Positions 54,445 to 64,000 of a stretch of DNA of 64,000 bases are shown piece after piece. The number at the start of each line of letters is the position of its first letter. The stretch's first letter is position 1. The position numbers and the translations under genes were made by a program. This DNA comes from Coccinella septempunctata. Lineage: Eukaryota; Arthropoda; Insecta; Coleoptera; Coccinellidae. Location of the stretch: positions 4,811,730 to 4,875,729 of the forward strand of contig NC_058194.1 of NCBI RefSeq assembly GCF_907165205.1, written 5' to 3'. Under the pieces are notes generated by a model. The model had not been told where the DNA came from, searched no databases, and saw only the letters and a list, made by a program, of their open reading frames with translations.

Positions 54445-56340
54445 GTCAATCAAATCTTGTTGAAGCTTGGATCCCGTGTGAGGTATGCCATTTAACTGAT
54501 TTCGGAACTGGTTTTCTGGCTGGCACCGAATACGACACGTAATTTGGTTGTTTACCGATCTTCTTTGATTACGGCCTGATGAGAAATGTAGTATTTTGTT
54601 TTGTTTGTAATTTGATCCGATGGTATTATATGGTTCAGTTGAATGTACCTACTCCTTTATGAGTTCTCTATACATTGTCTCCGATGTTTTGTCTTTCATA
54701 AACTTCTTCTCCATCTGCAGAAGCCGAGAGACGGCGGTTTTTTTGGTTTTTCCTAAGGATTGTTCATTTTCTCTGAATAGTAGGCCTACCGTATATGTGC
54801 CATCTTGATTTCTTGTGTGAGATTTTGCGAAGAATTCATCGCAGATGTTATTTTGATCATTATTGTTCCCTTGAGCATCCGCTTCTTCTATTCCCCAGAA
54901 CTTGGTAATTTGATTTTTTTGCTCCGCAGTGGTGATCCTACTGTTAATCTGGAGTTGGGGTCTAGGAAATGTGCTACCAGATAAGATCCATCCAAGCTCT
55001 GTTTTTTGTGCGATAAGACAAGTTTAGGACTTTTTTATCCCGTTCAATGAAATGTCCTTGTATAGGTCGATTCCTAAGAGGATGTCGACCTTTCCAGGCT
55101 TATAGTATGTAGGATCTGCTAGGATTATACTGTCCCAGTGTTCATGAACTTCGATGGGGATGGGGGCATGGAGCCGGTCAAATTTGGTACGGCATATAAC
55201 TCTGCTTGTGCTTTGAAGCTGCTTGAGAAACTTGGCTTCATTTGAGCGTATATATTCCATTTCGAGGTACCGGCATCACATGATCCCAATCCTGTGATAG
55301 TCACTTCATGTTTCACTCTTGGAACTCCTAGAGTATTTGCGGCTTCCTCAGTTATAAATGATACTTGAGAGTCTGGGTCAATCAGAACTCTCATAAGTTC
55401 GTTATTTCCCCTGTTGTTGGATACGTTGAAGAACGCCTTGGCTCTGAGATTTTCTTACACGGTGTCATGAAGTCTCTTGATTGACCCAGCGGATTTTTGG
55501 TCAAATCATGGTAGATTCAAGATGTTGTCAGCATATTTGTTGAAAAAAAGTCTTTTGTTATTGTATCTTTTCTTTAACGATTCCCATGCTATAGGGTCAT
55601 TTCTTTCAGATACTTCAAGATGTTGGATAAGATTAGCGGCCTCATGGTTTGGCTTTTCAGGTACTGCATTCTTTCAGCGTCCTCTAGTTCATAATTGTCG
55701 TGTATGGTTTGTGTGAAAAAGTCTCTGAATGTAATCCAAGTTTCGTAGGATGGATTATCCAATGGCGAAGTGGTGATTATATCTTTTATGATATCGTGGT
55801 ATTGTGATTGGAATTCATCATAGACTCCACCCTTCACGTACTTTGTGACTTGTTCGTGATTGTTGGTTAATAGTTGTTCGTGAAGTGTTTCTATGTCTCT
55901 CCATATTATTGATAGATTATCCTCAAGGAAACTGTAAATTTTTGGATGCTGTTTGGTCTTGATTTTCTGCTCAGCTCGTTGCATTTCCTGATTTAATGAG
56001 TTTAGTTTTATACGAAGCTGCAGGAGGGCAGGGTGTTGAAAACTTTCTTCTTTGGATATGATGCTCGGTGTGGAAGGTGGGTGCCCATCAATGTAATTTG
56101 TGATTTCCTGGTAGCATCTGGAAATCGGCCCCAGTAAGTCCTTTTGGAGATATTCATGGTCGTCAGAAAGTGCTTTATGTATTGCATCGTGTATCTTTTT
56201 GAATATGTCGGAGAGATCGGCTGCCGTTTTGGACTTTTTTCTGTAGTACTCTTCGGTATTTCTGGCAGAGCCATTTTCTTCAAGAGATGATAGAATTCGT
56301 TTTTTCTTGACTAATTGTTATTTGTTCTTCTATTTCTCTC
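54445..56340 (-). pseudogene. BEL-3 gag, protease and first half of RT
   Basis: From 56340 the - strand shows a short gag start (frameshift near 56285), then Y-L-Q-K-D-L-L-G-P. Frame 55984-55589 is gag with L-L-T-N-N-H-E-Q and T-S-P-L-D-N-P-S-Y-E-T-W, DUF1759-like. The protease in 55394-55125 reads V-L-I-D-P-D-S-Q-V-S-F-I where active enzymes have D-S/P-G-S. I-T-G-L-G follows, then D-I-L-L-G-I-D in frame 55260-55024. After that come G-T-Y-T-V-G-L-L-F and the RT start, ending K-L-Q-Q-D-L-I-D-I at the ATT repeat. Zinc knuckles were not seen. At least four frame breaks. Confidence 0.8.
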
Positions 56341-57230
56341 TCCATTGCTATGGTTGAAGTATTGGGCTTGTGGCCAATCGAAATGAGAGTTCGTCCCTGA
56401 ATATTGCGATACTTGCACATCGAGTGGATCTAAACTGATAATATTCTTCTTTGTCCACTTTTTGATAATCAAGATCGAGGTACCAAGGAGAGTGTATAAG
56501 GTGTTTTACCGTGCAGTACAGTTAGAATTACGAAAAGTTCGGAAGTTTAGGGCAAGGCACTTTCAGCATTATAATTCCTTACGTGGTGCAAACCTGAGGG
56601 GATATCTTCGCTATTTTCCGCTTCCTTTAGTCCGTTGAACTGGCTGAAAATACCTACCTACGCTTTAAACTTGATCTAGTTATTCTAGGCTGTGTAAAGT
56701 GCCGGCTTCCGCGTCCGTTCGACCGCCGTTGGGTCCCAGGAGAACTTGGAGTTCCTACTGTATTTTTGATGCTTATTTTGTTAATATATTGCCGACTTCC
56801 GACCGATCAAGTTAAGGTTGAGAGATTCTTCCGACCAGCCGTCTGACTGCCAGTCATTTTGAGGGTCACAGAGAGAAAGAGAGAGACAGTCTGCACTGCA
56901 ATTAGGCTGAGACCAGCCACCGTACCGATTTCCGCCGACAGAGGGAGTTACTTGCCAGGATTGAAAATATTAACCGTATTTACCTTCTATTTCCACCGTA
57001 CTCCTCTGGAGTGACCGAACAAAATTTAACCGTATTTACCGTCTATTTCAACTGCATTTTCCTGGAGAGACCGTACTTCATCAGCCTCCCCACGCCGACC
57101 AGGCCGCCGGTTGACATGAACATTTGTTATTACGTGTACTTTTCTGTATATAATTCAAACCAGTAGGAATAAGGAACTGAACGTTTATTTTGTTGTCAAT
57201 TATTTTGCCAGTGATAGTGGGTGAAGAGTC
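56341..57230 (-). mobile_element. BEL-3 LTR and leader, between env-like ORF and gag
   Basis: Non-coding sequence on the - strand carries, in order, ctatcactggcaaaataat, aaataaacgttcag, a ggtcggcgtgggg block, a TCTCTCTCTT run, gaccctcaaaatgactg and tctcctgggaccca. The same order, with similar words, occurs in both LTR-S copies at 1323-2585 and 29129-31045. This is therefore an LTR of a related family, with the gag leader following. The exact LTR ends and primer-binding site were not resolved. The upstream end probably overlaps the end of the env-like frame. Confidence 0.68.
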
Positions 57231-58671
57231 CAGTCATCATTGTTTGTATCATGTGGAGCAGTATCCTGTCAATTGCTTCTCTGTTTACACCATTTATTGC
57301 ATGTGTCCTGTCGTAATTATGGCTGCTGTAATAACTATTGATGTCACGCTTATTGTGGTTCATGTGCCCATAGTTCTTTCGCCAGCTGTAGTTAGACAAG
57401 TCATCTTTCTCCTCTTCTGCATCTTTCTCTAGGTTGGATAGATCTTGAATGTTCGTTCCTTCATCAAACATTGGTAATGGGATGCTGCGCAAGGTGGATG
57501 TAGTATTTGCTACCAGTTCATTCCAATTCAGAACACTGGGCACCTCATATGGATGCTTAATTGATTTCGATGCGTCCAACCTTGTTTGTATCGAGACTCC
57601 ATTGGTACCGATTATGCAATCGTGTGATAGTTTTACGATATCACTGTTTTGTAATGTGATAGGATGTCATGTTGTCCGGAGCATACGATGGCAGTTGCTT
57701 TTATTTTGTTTGTGGTGAATAGCAAACAACTACTATCATGAAGTGGGCTCCATGTTATGTCTTTGATCATTTGCGTGGCGTAAACACAATTTGGTTGGCT
57801 CGAAACGATGTCTGTCGATGATGAATAAGAATGCATGTATTTTCAAACATTCCAGTTCTTTCACAACTTTCATTTTCCTCATCGGTCGGTTGAGGATGGA
57901 CAAAGTGGATGGCAGCTTCGAATTTGCATCTTGAATTATGTGATGGATTTCATCAGGTGTGAATAATTCTCCTAGATGACCATTATAGTAGCAAACTTCC
58001 GTGATTTTTTCATATTTGTTCAGGACCTCTTTGAGATAATTGTTGGCTAATTGAAAGTTTAGAAGAATTTGTGACGGGAGTTGGTTTTTGTCCACAGCAC
58101 GATACCATGTATGAAGCTCGTGCATCAATGATAGACCTTGCGTAATTTTATGTTGGAAGTGCTCCAGTTTTTTATGATTCTCTTTTCACTTTTTTCCATG
58201 GACGTTACAGCGGAAACAAGAAGTTTGGACCGATGCCTTGTTGTGTTGATGAGATGCTGATGATAGATGTAGTCCATCTATTTGGTGATAAAATTCATCA
58301 TTAACCCCAAAGACAGAGGTCATGAACTTGCCGAACAATCCTCTCTTGAATCGATTTTTCTTGTAATCTCGGATGTTTTTGATGTGTAGTGAGATTTCTC
58401 CTGCCATATTGTAGATGATGTACCAATTCGTTGCAGTGCGTATCTTCAGCGTGTTCCAGAGCGCGTAAACATAGTTGTTCCTATTTTGTGGCTGTACTAT
58501 TGATGTTTTCTTCATCGTGATGAATCTGGGCCCAAGAAATGTTGAAGTCCAAGCGAAAGGTAGCTCCGTCAACGTATGCAGATCCCAGGTGTAAAGGCCA
58601 GGATTAAGTGATTTTATTGTGAAATTTGCTCTTGTTGAAGTCGACATGAGTAGCAGTGTTAGAGTCAACAT
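57196..58671 (-). pseudogene. Env-like gene of the BEL-3 element (insect retroviral fusion-protein type), broken
   Basis: Frame 58671-58186 begins with Met and a hydrophobic signal-peptide-like stretch. Near residue 110 it has a basic furin-type site (R-F-K-R) directly followed by G-L-F-G-K-F, the layout of the F-type fusion proteins found in baculoviruses and in env genes of insect LTR elements. Two frameshifts lead into 58128-57736 and 57579-57196. The latter, in a neighbouring frame, holds a hydrophobic segment (I-V-I-T-A-A-I-I) that may be the membrane anchor. It is a relic without an intact frame. Assignment rests on layout, not on alignment. It lies upstream of the LTR and gag on the same strand. 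Confidence 0.62.
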
Positions 58672-59071
58672 TGTGGTGATTGTGCAGAAACTGGGGGTGG
58701 ATTGCTTTCGAGAACTTCTATCGTATCATTCGTATCACACGCTTCAAAAATGCTCGTATAAAAACTAGTTTTTTCATGGGAAATCGAGCTCCAAAAATTA
58801 CGAAAAAGTAAATACTAATCAGTGTACCGGTAATCAACAAAATCTGTTGATGCGGTTCAGATATCTTTTCTAATTACGTGTAAATAATTAAAAATATCGT
58901 TGCATTTTGTACGAACTCTCAATTAGTGCTGCAATAAATACCTGTTTATCGATTATCGGACCAGTTTTTATTGGTTGTTTGGGATACAATTTCGTGTTTT
59001 GGTTTTCGTGCCTTTGAACCGACTTCAATCTTGTTTACAAATTTTTTTTCTGGTGTTTATTTTTTGATAAA
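58672..59071. other. Unassigned sequence between the env-like ORF and LINE-Q
   Basis: I see no gene here. The right part, next to 59072, is probably the 5' UTR of LINE-Q on the + strand. The integrase expected upstream of env in BEL-3 is absent. Confidence 0.45.
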
Positions 59072-59938
59072 ATGGTGGAATGCAACAATTGTGACAGAAA
59101 GCTTACAAAAAAGGACTATCAGGTAATGTGCAACAAATGCAAGATATGGCACTGCAGTGGATGTTCGAGTCTGTCAAATGCAACTATCAAAGAATATGAG
59201 AAAAATGATATTGATTTTGTCTGCTCTAAATGTACAAAAGTACGAAAATCTATAACTCCAGGGAACAAAAAAGATGAACGTAATAGTAATGATTCTAGTG
59301 ACAATGAAGAAGAACTTTCCTTGAAAGATGTTGTACGTCTAATACATGAACTGGGAATAAAAATGGAAAAACTTCAGGATGATAATCTCAACTTGGTTCG
59401 ACTTCTCACGAAAAAGGATGAAGAATTAGAGTCATGCAAATCAAAAATCAGTTCCCTGGAACATAAAATTGACGGTTTTGAGCAAGATAAATTATCAAAT
59501 AATATCGTCATTCGCAATATACCAAGAATAAATTATGAAAACTGCGTTGAAATCGTTAAGAAAATTTCTAATCTGTTGAATATGGAAGAATCTAATAAGT
59601 TTTCGGCCTACAGGGTATCCTCTCAGCCTGATGCCCCTATTTTGGTAAAATTCGGCAACAGTGAGAACAAATTGAATATTATGAGAAAACTTAAGGAAAG
59701 GAAATGTATTAAATTGGAGGATCTGAATTACACCAATGGTAATGGCAAATTTGACACAGTTTACATAAACCATGATCTAACTGCTTATAGAAGAATTTTG
59801 CTTGCTAAGGCTAGAGAAGTTAAAAAGCGTTTGGGTTACAAATTTCTATGGATTGTTGAAGGTGATATTTTTGTGAGGAAGATGGATGGTACAAAAAAGC
59901 TTAGAATTAGATGTGAAGAGGACTTGTTTAAACTATGA
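59072..59938 (+). CDS. LINE-Q ORF1: PHD-like zinc finger, coiled coil and RRM-like domain
   Basis: The intact 288-residue frame starts with Met at 59072. Residues 4-54 hold Cys pairs at 4/7, 20/23, 28/31 and 51/54 with His27, a C4HC3 PHD-like finger (K-I-W-H-C-S-G-C). Residues ~80-135 are a charged region and coiled coil (S-K-I-S-S-L-E-H-K-I). From ~138 (N-N-I-V-I-R-N-I-P) to the end runs the RRM-like nucleic-acid-binding domain with I-N-H-D-L-T. PHD-bearing ORF1 proteins are known in CR1-group LINEs. ORF2 follows after 120 bp. Confidence 0.85.
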   Translation: MVECNNCDRKLTKKDYQVMCNKCKIWHCSGCSSLSNATIKEYEKNDIDFVCSKCTKVRKSITPGNKKDERNSNDSSDNEEELSLKDVVRLIHELGIKMEKLQDDNLNLVRLLTKKDEELESCKSKISSLEHKIDGFEQDKLSNNIVIRNIPRINYENCVEIVKKISNLLNMEESNKFSAYRVSSQPDAPILVKFGNSENKLNIMRKLKERKCIKLEDLNYTNGNGKFDTVYINHDLTAYRRILLAKAREVKKRLGYKFLWIVEGDIFVRKMDGTKKLRIRCEEDLFKL

Positions 59939-60058
59939 TGGAAATTTTTGGGCTCCACCATGAAAAATATACATATTATATTACAAAAAAATCTAAGGGT
60001 TTTTTTTTTCTGGATTGGATAATTTCTCTTTGTTTTTTAGAATAATATGTAATTTGGA

Positions 60059-61726
60059 ATGAATACAAACTTCATTGATGATATTGAAAATTTGGATTAT
60101 AAAACTTATGAGTGTGATACACCTGAGGATGTTTGCAACTCGATCTTTCTTGGTGGTACTGGTCTAAGAATATTGCACTGCAATGAGAGGAGTCTGGGTA
60201 AAAACTTTGATCTTTTGCAATTTTTAATTGGTTCCTTTAAAGAAGATTTCCATTTGATAGTATGTTCAGAAAGCTGGAATGAGATCAATCAAAAAGTGTT
60301 TAAACTTTTTAACATGAAAGGCTATAATATGTATTTTAGTAGTAATAATTCGCCAAATAAATGTGACGGAGTGGTATGCTATATAAAGTCAAATTTTTGC
60401 GAAGGCGTAAGTTATACTACTTGCGGTTTATTGAATACTATGAATCTTAAATTTAAATTCGAAAATATTAATTTTTCTGTATCCTGTCAATATAGGTCAC
60501 ACGATATAAATGCCAATATCTTTATTGAAAATTTAAATGAGTACTTCCAAAATATGAATAAAACCGATGTAGAGCTATTCCTAGGCGATACAAATATTAA
60601 TATATTAAATTGCGCAAACAACAGAAAAATTAAAAATGAATATCTAAATACTTTATACACGCACGGTTTTAGATCCTATATAAATTGCATCACTAGGAGA
60701 ATACATTTTAATAATACAGGTACTTGCATTGATCATTGTTTTGTATATAATAGAAGTAACTTAAAGATAGAAGCCGCCGTTTTGGATTACAGTATCACGG
60801 ATCATTTGCCTTTTTTTTGTAGTTTGCACCTTGAGAAGATTCCGCCTTCACCTAATAATAATAATTTGGATAAGAGTAGATTTATAGAAAGACTAGATGA
60901 GAATCAATTGAAAATTGAACTGGAAAATATTAATTGGGACCCTCTATATACTCTCTTAGATGTTAACAATATGGTCAAATACTTTACACAAAAAGTTGAG
61001 AATGCTATTGAGAAATCTACAAACATAATTGAACCTAAATATATTATTAGGAAACCATGGATAGCGCGAGCACTTGTTAATTCTATCTATGTTAAAAATT
61101 ATATATACAAACTAACTCTTTCAAATCCTTGTCTGTTTGAAGACTATAAACAATACAAAAATAAATTGAATAATCTAATTAAGATTAGCAAACAAAATTA
61201 CTTTAGAGAAAAAATTATGTTGGGAAAAAATGATAGTAAAACGCTCTGGAAAGTGGCCACGGAATCTTCTAATATTTGTAAGAATAGAAAATTTGACATA
61301 CATAAAATAATAAATAATAACAAAACTATTACTGATTCTGAAGAAATTGCAAACGAAATGAATAAATTTTTTGTGGATATCGGTGACGAACTTTCGAATA
61401 ATATTTCAAGTAAAAATTTGAAATTGAGCGATTTTGTCATAGAATCAACTTGCAATCAATCCTTTTATCTCTATAAAACTAATGTAGAAGAAGTTTCACA
61501 AATAATCTCTTCTCTTAGAAACTCTTCTTCAACTGGCCCAAGTAAAGTATCAAATACTATACTGAAAAAATTTTAAAATCATTTTCTAGACCCTTTAACT
61601 TTTATTTTTAGTAATATCATTCAGAGTGGTGTTTATCCAAATGCTTTCAAGAGAGCCTATGTTATTCCCATCCATAAAGGAGGTCCAAATACTGACATAA
61701 ATAATTATCGTCCTATATCCCTAACT
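60059..61726 (+). pseudogene. LINE-Q ORF2: APE endonuclease and start of RT
   Basis: One phase runs from the Met at 60059 to 61726 with a single in-frame TAA at 61574-61576. The endonuclease has L-R-I-L-H-C-N-E-R-S, C-S-E-S-W, L-F-L-G-D-T-N-I-N-I-L and I-T-D-H-L-P-F (catalytic His). The linker is Lys/Asn-rich, and the RT begins with S-S-T-G-P-S-K-V-S and N-N-Y-R-P-I-S-L-T. There it is cut by the RTE element at 61728. Codon use is strongly AT-biased compared with the neighbouring R4 and BEL genes. Confidence 0.88.
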
Positions 61727-61727
61727 C

Positions 61728-64000
61728 CTTGGAGACCTGAACTCTAGAGTGGGAAAAAATAGAAACAGCCAAATAGTGGGTCCATATGGAGAAGATACCA
61801 GAAATGACAACGGAAACCGGTTAATAACTTTATGCGAACAGAATGATCTAAAAATAATGAATGGCTACTACCAACACCGAGATATACACAAATACACGTG
61901 GATACAACCTACAAGAAATCTAAAATGAATTATCGATTATACAATTGTGAGGAGGGAAACAAAGTGGGATATACAAGATGTCAGGGTTCACAGAGGAGCC
62001 ACCTGCGGTAGTGATCATCATCTCCTCAAAACTATAGTAGTACACAAATCAAGAAGAGAACACCGTGAATCAGAGCATAAACATCAAATAGTCCACAAAC
62101 CAAAAAGATATAATTTAGATAGCCTAGATCATGAAAGTACGAAAGAACTCTACAGGAAACGTCTAAACGAAAAATTAACAGAAAAAAGATTTACAAACCC
62201 CGAAGAATACTATGAATATATCAAAACATGTATCCACTCGGCTGCATACGAAGCACTAGGCATGTACGAACCCATTAAAAAAAGAAAACCATATTGGTGG
62301 GCCCCAGACATAGAAAACGATATAAAGGTAAAGCGAGACAAATATCAGAAATTCCTAAATACAAAAAATGAAAACGATAAAACGGAATATAAAAGAGCAC
62401 AAAATCTAGTCCGCAAGAAAATCACCGAAATGAAAAATAAATCCTGGGAAAGAAACTGCTCAAAAATCAACACATATCTCGGTGGAACGAAGAGTACCGA
62501 GAGCTGGAGGCTGATAAAACAACTTAGACAAAACCAAAAGAAGGACATTATCTCAACAATAACGATGGAAAAATGGGAGACATATTTCAAAACACTACTC
62601 ACAGAAAATAGAACAGAATTTAAAACCAATAACGAAAATGAACAGATAACAGTAATGACATCTCCATTAAGGATAACGATGAAAGAAGTAAAAGAAATAT
62701 GTAGAAGTCTAAAAAACGGAAAAGCTGCTGGACCAGGAGAAATACCAGGAGAGCTCATAAAGTACGGAACGGAAAAATTATACCGCCATTTAACAACACT
62801 ATTCCAGATGTGCATAGATGGGGCTACCACACCAAGCGATTGGAGAACATCGTATATTTCGACCATTTTTAAGAAAGGAAATAGAGAGAGTTGCTCAAAT
62901 TACAGAGGATTGGCGGTGACAAGTACCTTAAGTAGAGTATATGGAAAATTATTGAAAAAGAGAATAGAAGCAGAATACAGTGATATAGAGATGGAGGAAC
63001 AAGCGGGATTCAGAGCTGGAAGATCGACCGTGGATCACTTATATACAGTGACACAGGTATTAGAGAAAAAAACGGCAAAAAATCAGGAAATTCATCTTCT
63101 CTACATAGATCTTCAAAAAGCATACGACAGCATACCTCTGGAAAAATTGTGGGACACCATGCAACAAACGAACATCAATGCAAATATCATAAAAGCTGTT
63201 AAGAACCTTTATAAAGATATAACTGCTCAAGTCAAAATAAATGATACACTTTCTGGAAATATACCAATTACAAAGGGCCTCAAACAGGGATGTTGCCTCT
63301 CTCCTGTGCTATTTAAGATCTATATACAGCAAGCACTCAAAAAATGGATGAAAAGTTGCAAAGGAATAGGAATACCAATAGCGAACGAAAATACATTATA
63401 TACGCAATTTTTTGATGATCAAGTGGTACTAGCCCAGGATCATGATGACCTAGAGTATATGGCAAGAAAGCTGGTGGAGGAGTACGAAAGATGGGGTTTG
63501 GAAATTAACATTGAGAAAACCCAGAATATGACGATAGGAGGAACACCGGAGGATATAAAGTTGGAAGATGGACGAGTTATACGAGACTGCCGGGAGTATA
63601 AATACCTGGGACTTAAGATGACACGGGACGGAACACTGGATGAGGGAATCAAGGAGAGAGTTATACAGGCAAGGAGAGCGATATCCATGCTGAATGGAAT
63701 TTTGTTGGACCGAAGCATCTCAAAATCTAATAAAAAAAACCATATATAATACTATTATAAAGAGTATAATTACTTATGGATGTGAAGTATGGCCGCTGAA
63801 GAAGAAAACAGAAAGCATGCTGCTGGCAACCGAGATGGACTTTTGGAGGAGATCTGCTGGAAAATCAAGGATGGAAAAGATCACAAATTCAAGAATAAGA
63901 GAGATAATGGATATCGAGCATACAATCCTTGACGACATCAGAACTAAACAGCTTGTATGGTTTGGGCATGTACAGCGGATGCCCGAAAATCGAATCCCAA
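61728..64000 (+). pseudogene. RTE-clade LINE, 5'-truncated, running off the window
   Basis: It starts at the endonuclease motif G-D-L-N-S-R-V-G. One phase is open to 63749 except for a TGA at ~61927. It includes C-G-S-D-H-H-L-L (catalytic), K-P-Y-W-W-A, R-S-L-K-N-G-K-A-A-G-P, S-N-Y-R-G-L-A-V, A-G-F-R-A-G-R-S-T, Y-I-D-L-Q-K-A-Y-D-S-I, G-L-K-Q-G-C-C-L-S-P and F-F-D-D-Q, all typical of RTE. A frameshift in an A8 run near 63735 leads to the C-terminal region: Y-G-C-E-V-W-P, F-W-R-R-S-A-G, W-F-G-H-V-Q-R-M-P. The element continues beyond 64000, so its 3' end cannot be judged. Confidence 0.9.

Noticed and set aside
57190..57432. An 80-codon + frame rich in hydrophobic residues (putative membrane protein)
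   Set aside because: It is the antisense of the env-like C-terminus, whose frame has better support.

Overview
The window looks like a piece of an arthropod, most probably insect, nuclear genome: AT-rich, no bacterial gene layout, and filled with retroelements of the insect type (R4/Dong-like and jockey/CR1/RTE LINEs, BEL/Pao LTR elements, a Penelope-like element with a GIY-YIG nuclease, a piggyBac-type MITE). I could not tie it to a species. I found no convincing host gene, tRNA, rRNA, splice-linked exon set or CRISPR array in 64 kb. Almost every long reading frame is a transposable-element (TE) relic.

Layout. 1-3396: a ~142-bp tandem repeat, an LTR fragment (family I call LTR-S) and a LINE 3' end. 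3397-21780: a nest five layers deep. A LINE (LINE-G, + strand) was hit by a BEL/Pao element (BEL-1, - strand, LTRs at 3679-3993 and 18674-19067) and by a piggyBac-type MITE (19090-19690). BEL-1 gag was hit at a TAA repeat by a head-to-tail train of R4/Dong-type LINEs (R4-C, R4-B, R4-A). R4-B was hit by a palindromic Penelope-like element (12937-15677), and that holds a solo LTR (13135-14478). 21781-36780: a second nest. LINE-H (- strand) carries BEL-2 (22020-25946) in its 3' region, and Jockey-A (28044-34507, 14-bp target duplication) in its ORF2. Jockey-A holds a solo LTR-S (29129-31045, AAGT duplication). Jockey-B lies next to it. 36781-40933: a LINE 3' end, a DDE transposase relic, a second copy of the LTR family in the Penelope element, and a mosaic BEL pol. 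40934-51625: four LINEs (LINE-J, K, L, P), of which LINE-L is nearly full length. 51631-59071: R4-D next to a TAA repeat, then a BEL element (BEL-3) in the order env-like ORF, LTR, gag, protease, RT on the - strand. 59072-64000: LINE-Q, with a PHD-finger ORF1, then an RTE-clade LINE running off the window edge.

How it fits together. Nested target-site duplications, and reading frames that close up when an insert is removed, give a relative history. LINE-G came first, then BEL-1 and the MITE, then the R4 train, then the Penelope element, then the solo LTR. TAA/ATT microsatellites, many of them LINE tails, recur at element junctions and appear to have acted as landing pads, as known for Dong. 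All elements I could read have lost function through nonsense codons, frameshifts or deletions. The least damaged are LINE-J, LINE-L, LINE-Q, R4-D and the RTE element. I did not see evidence of a wholly new molecular system. The best leads are the R4 train, the palindromic Penelope element, the env-bearing BEL with its permuted order, and the locus as a possible TE trap or piRNA-cluster-like region.
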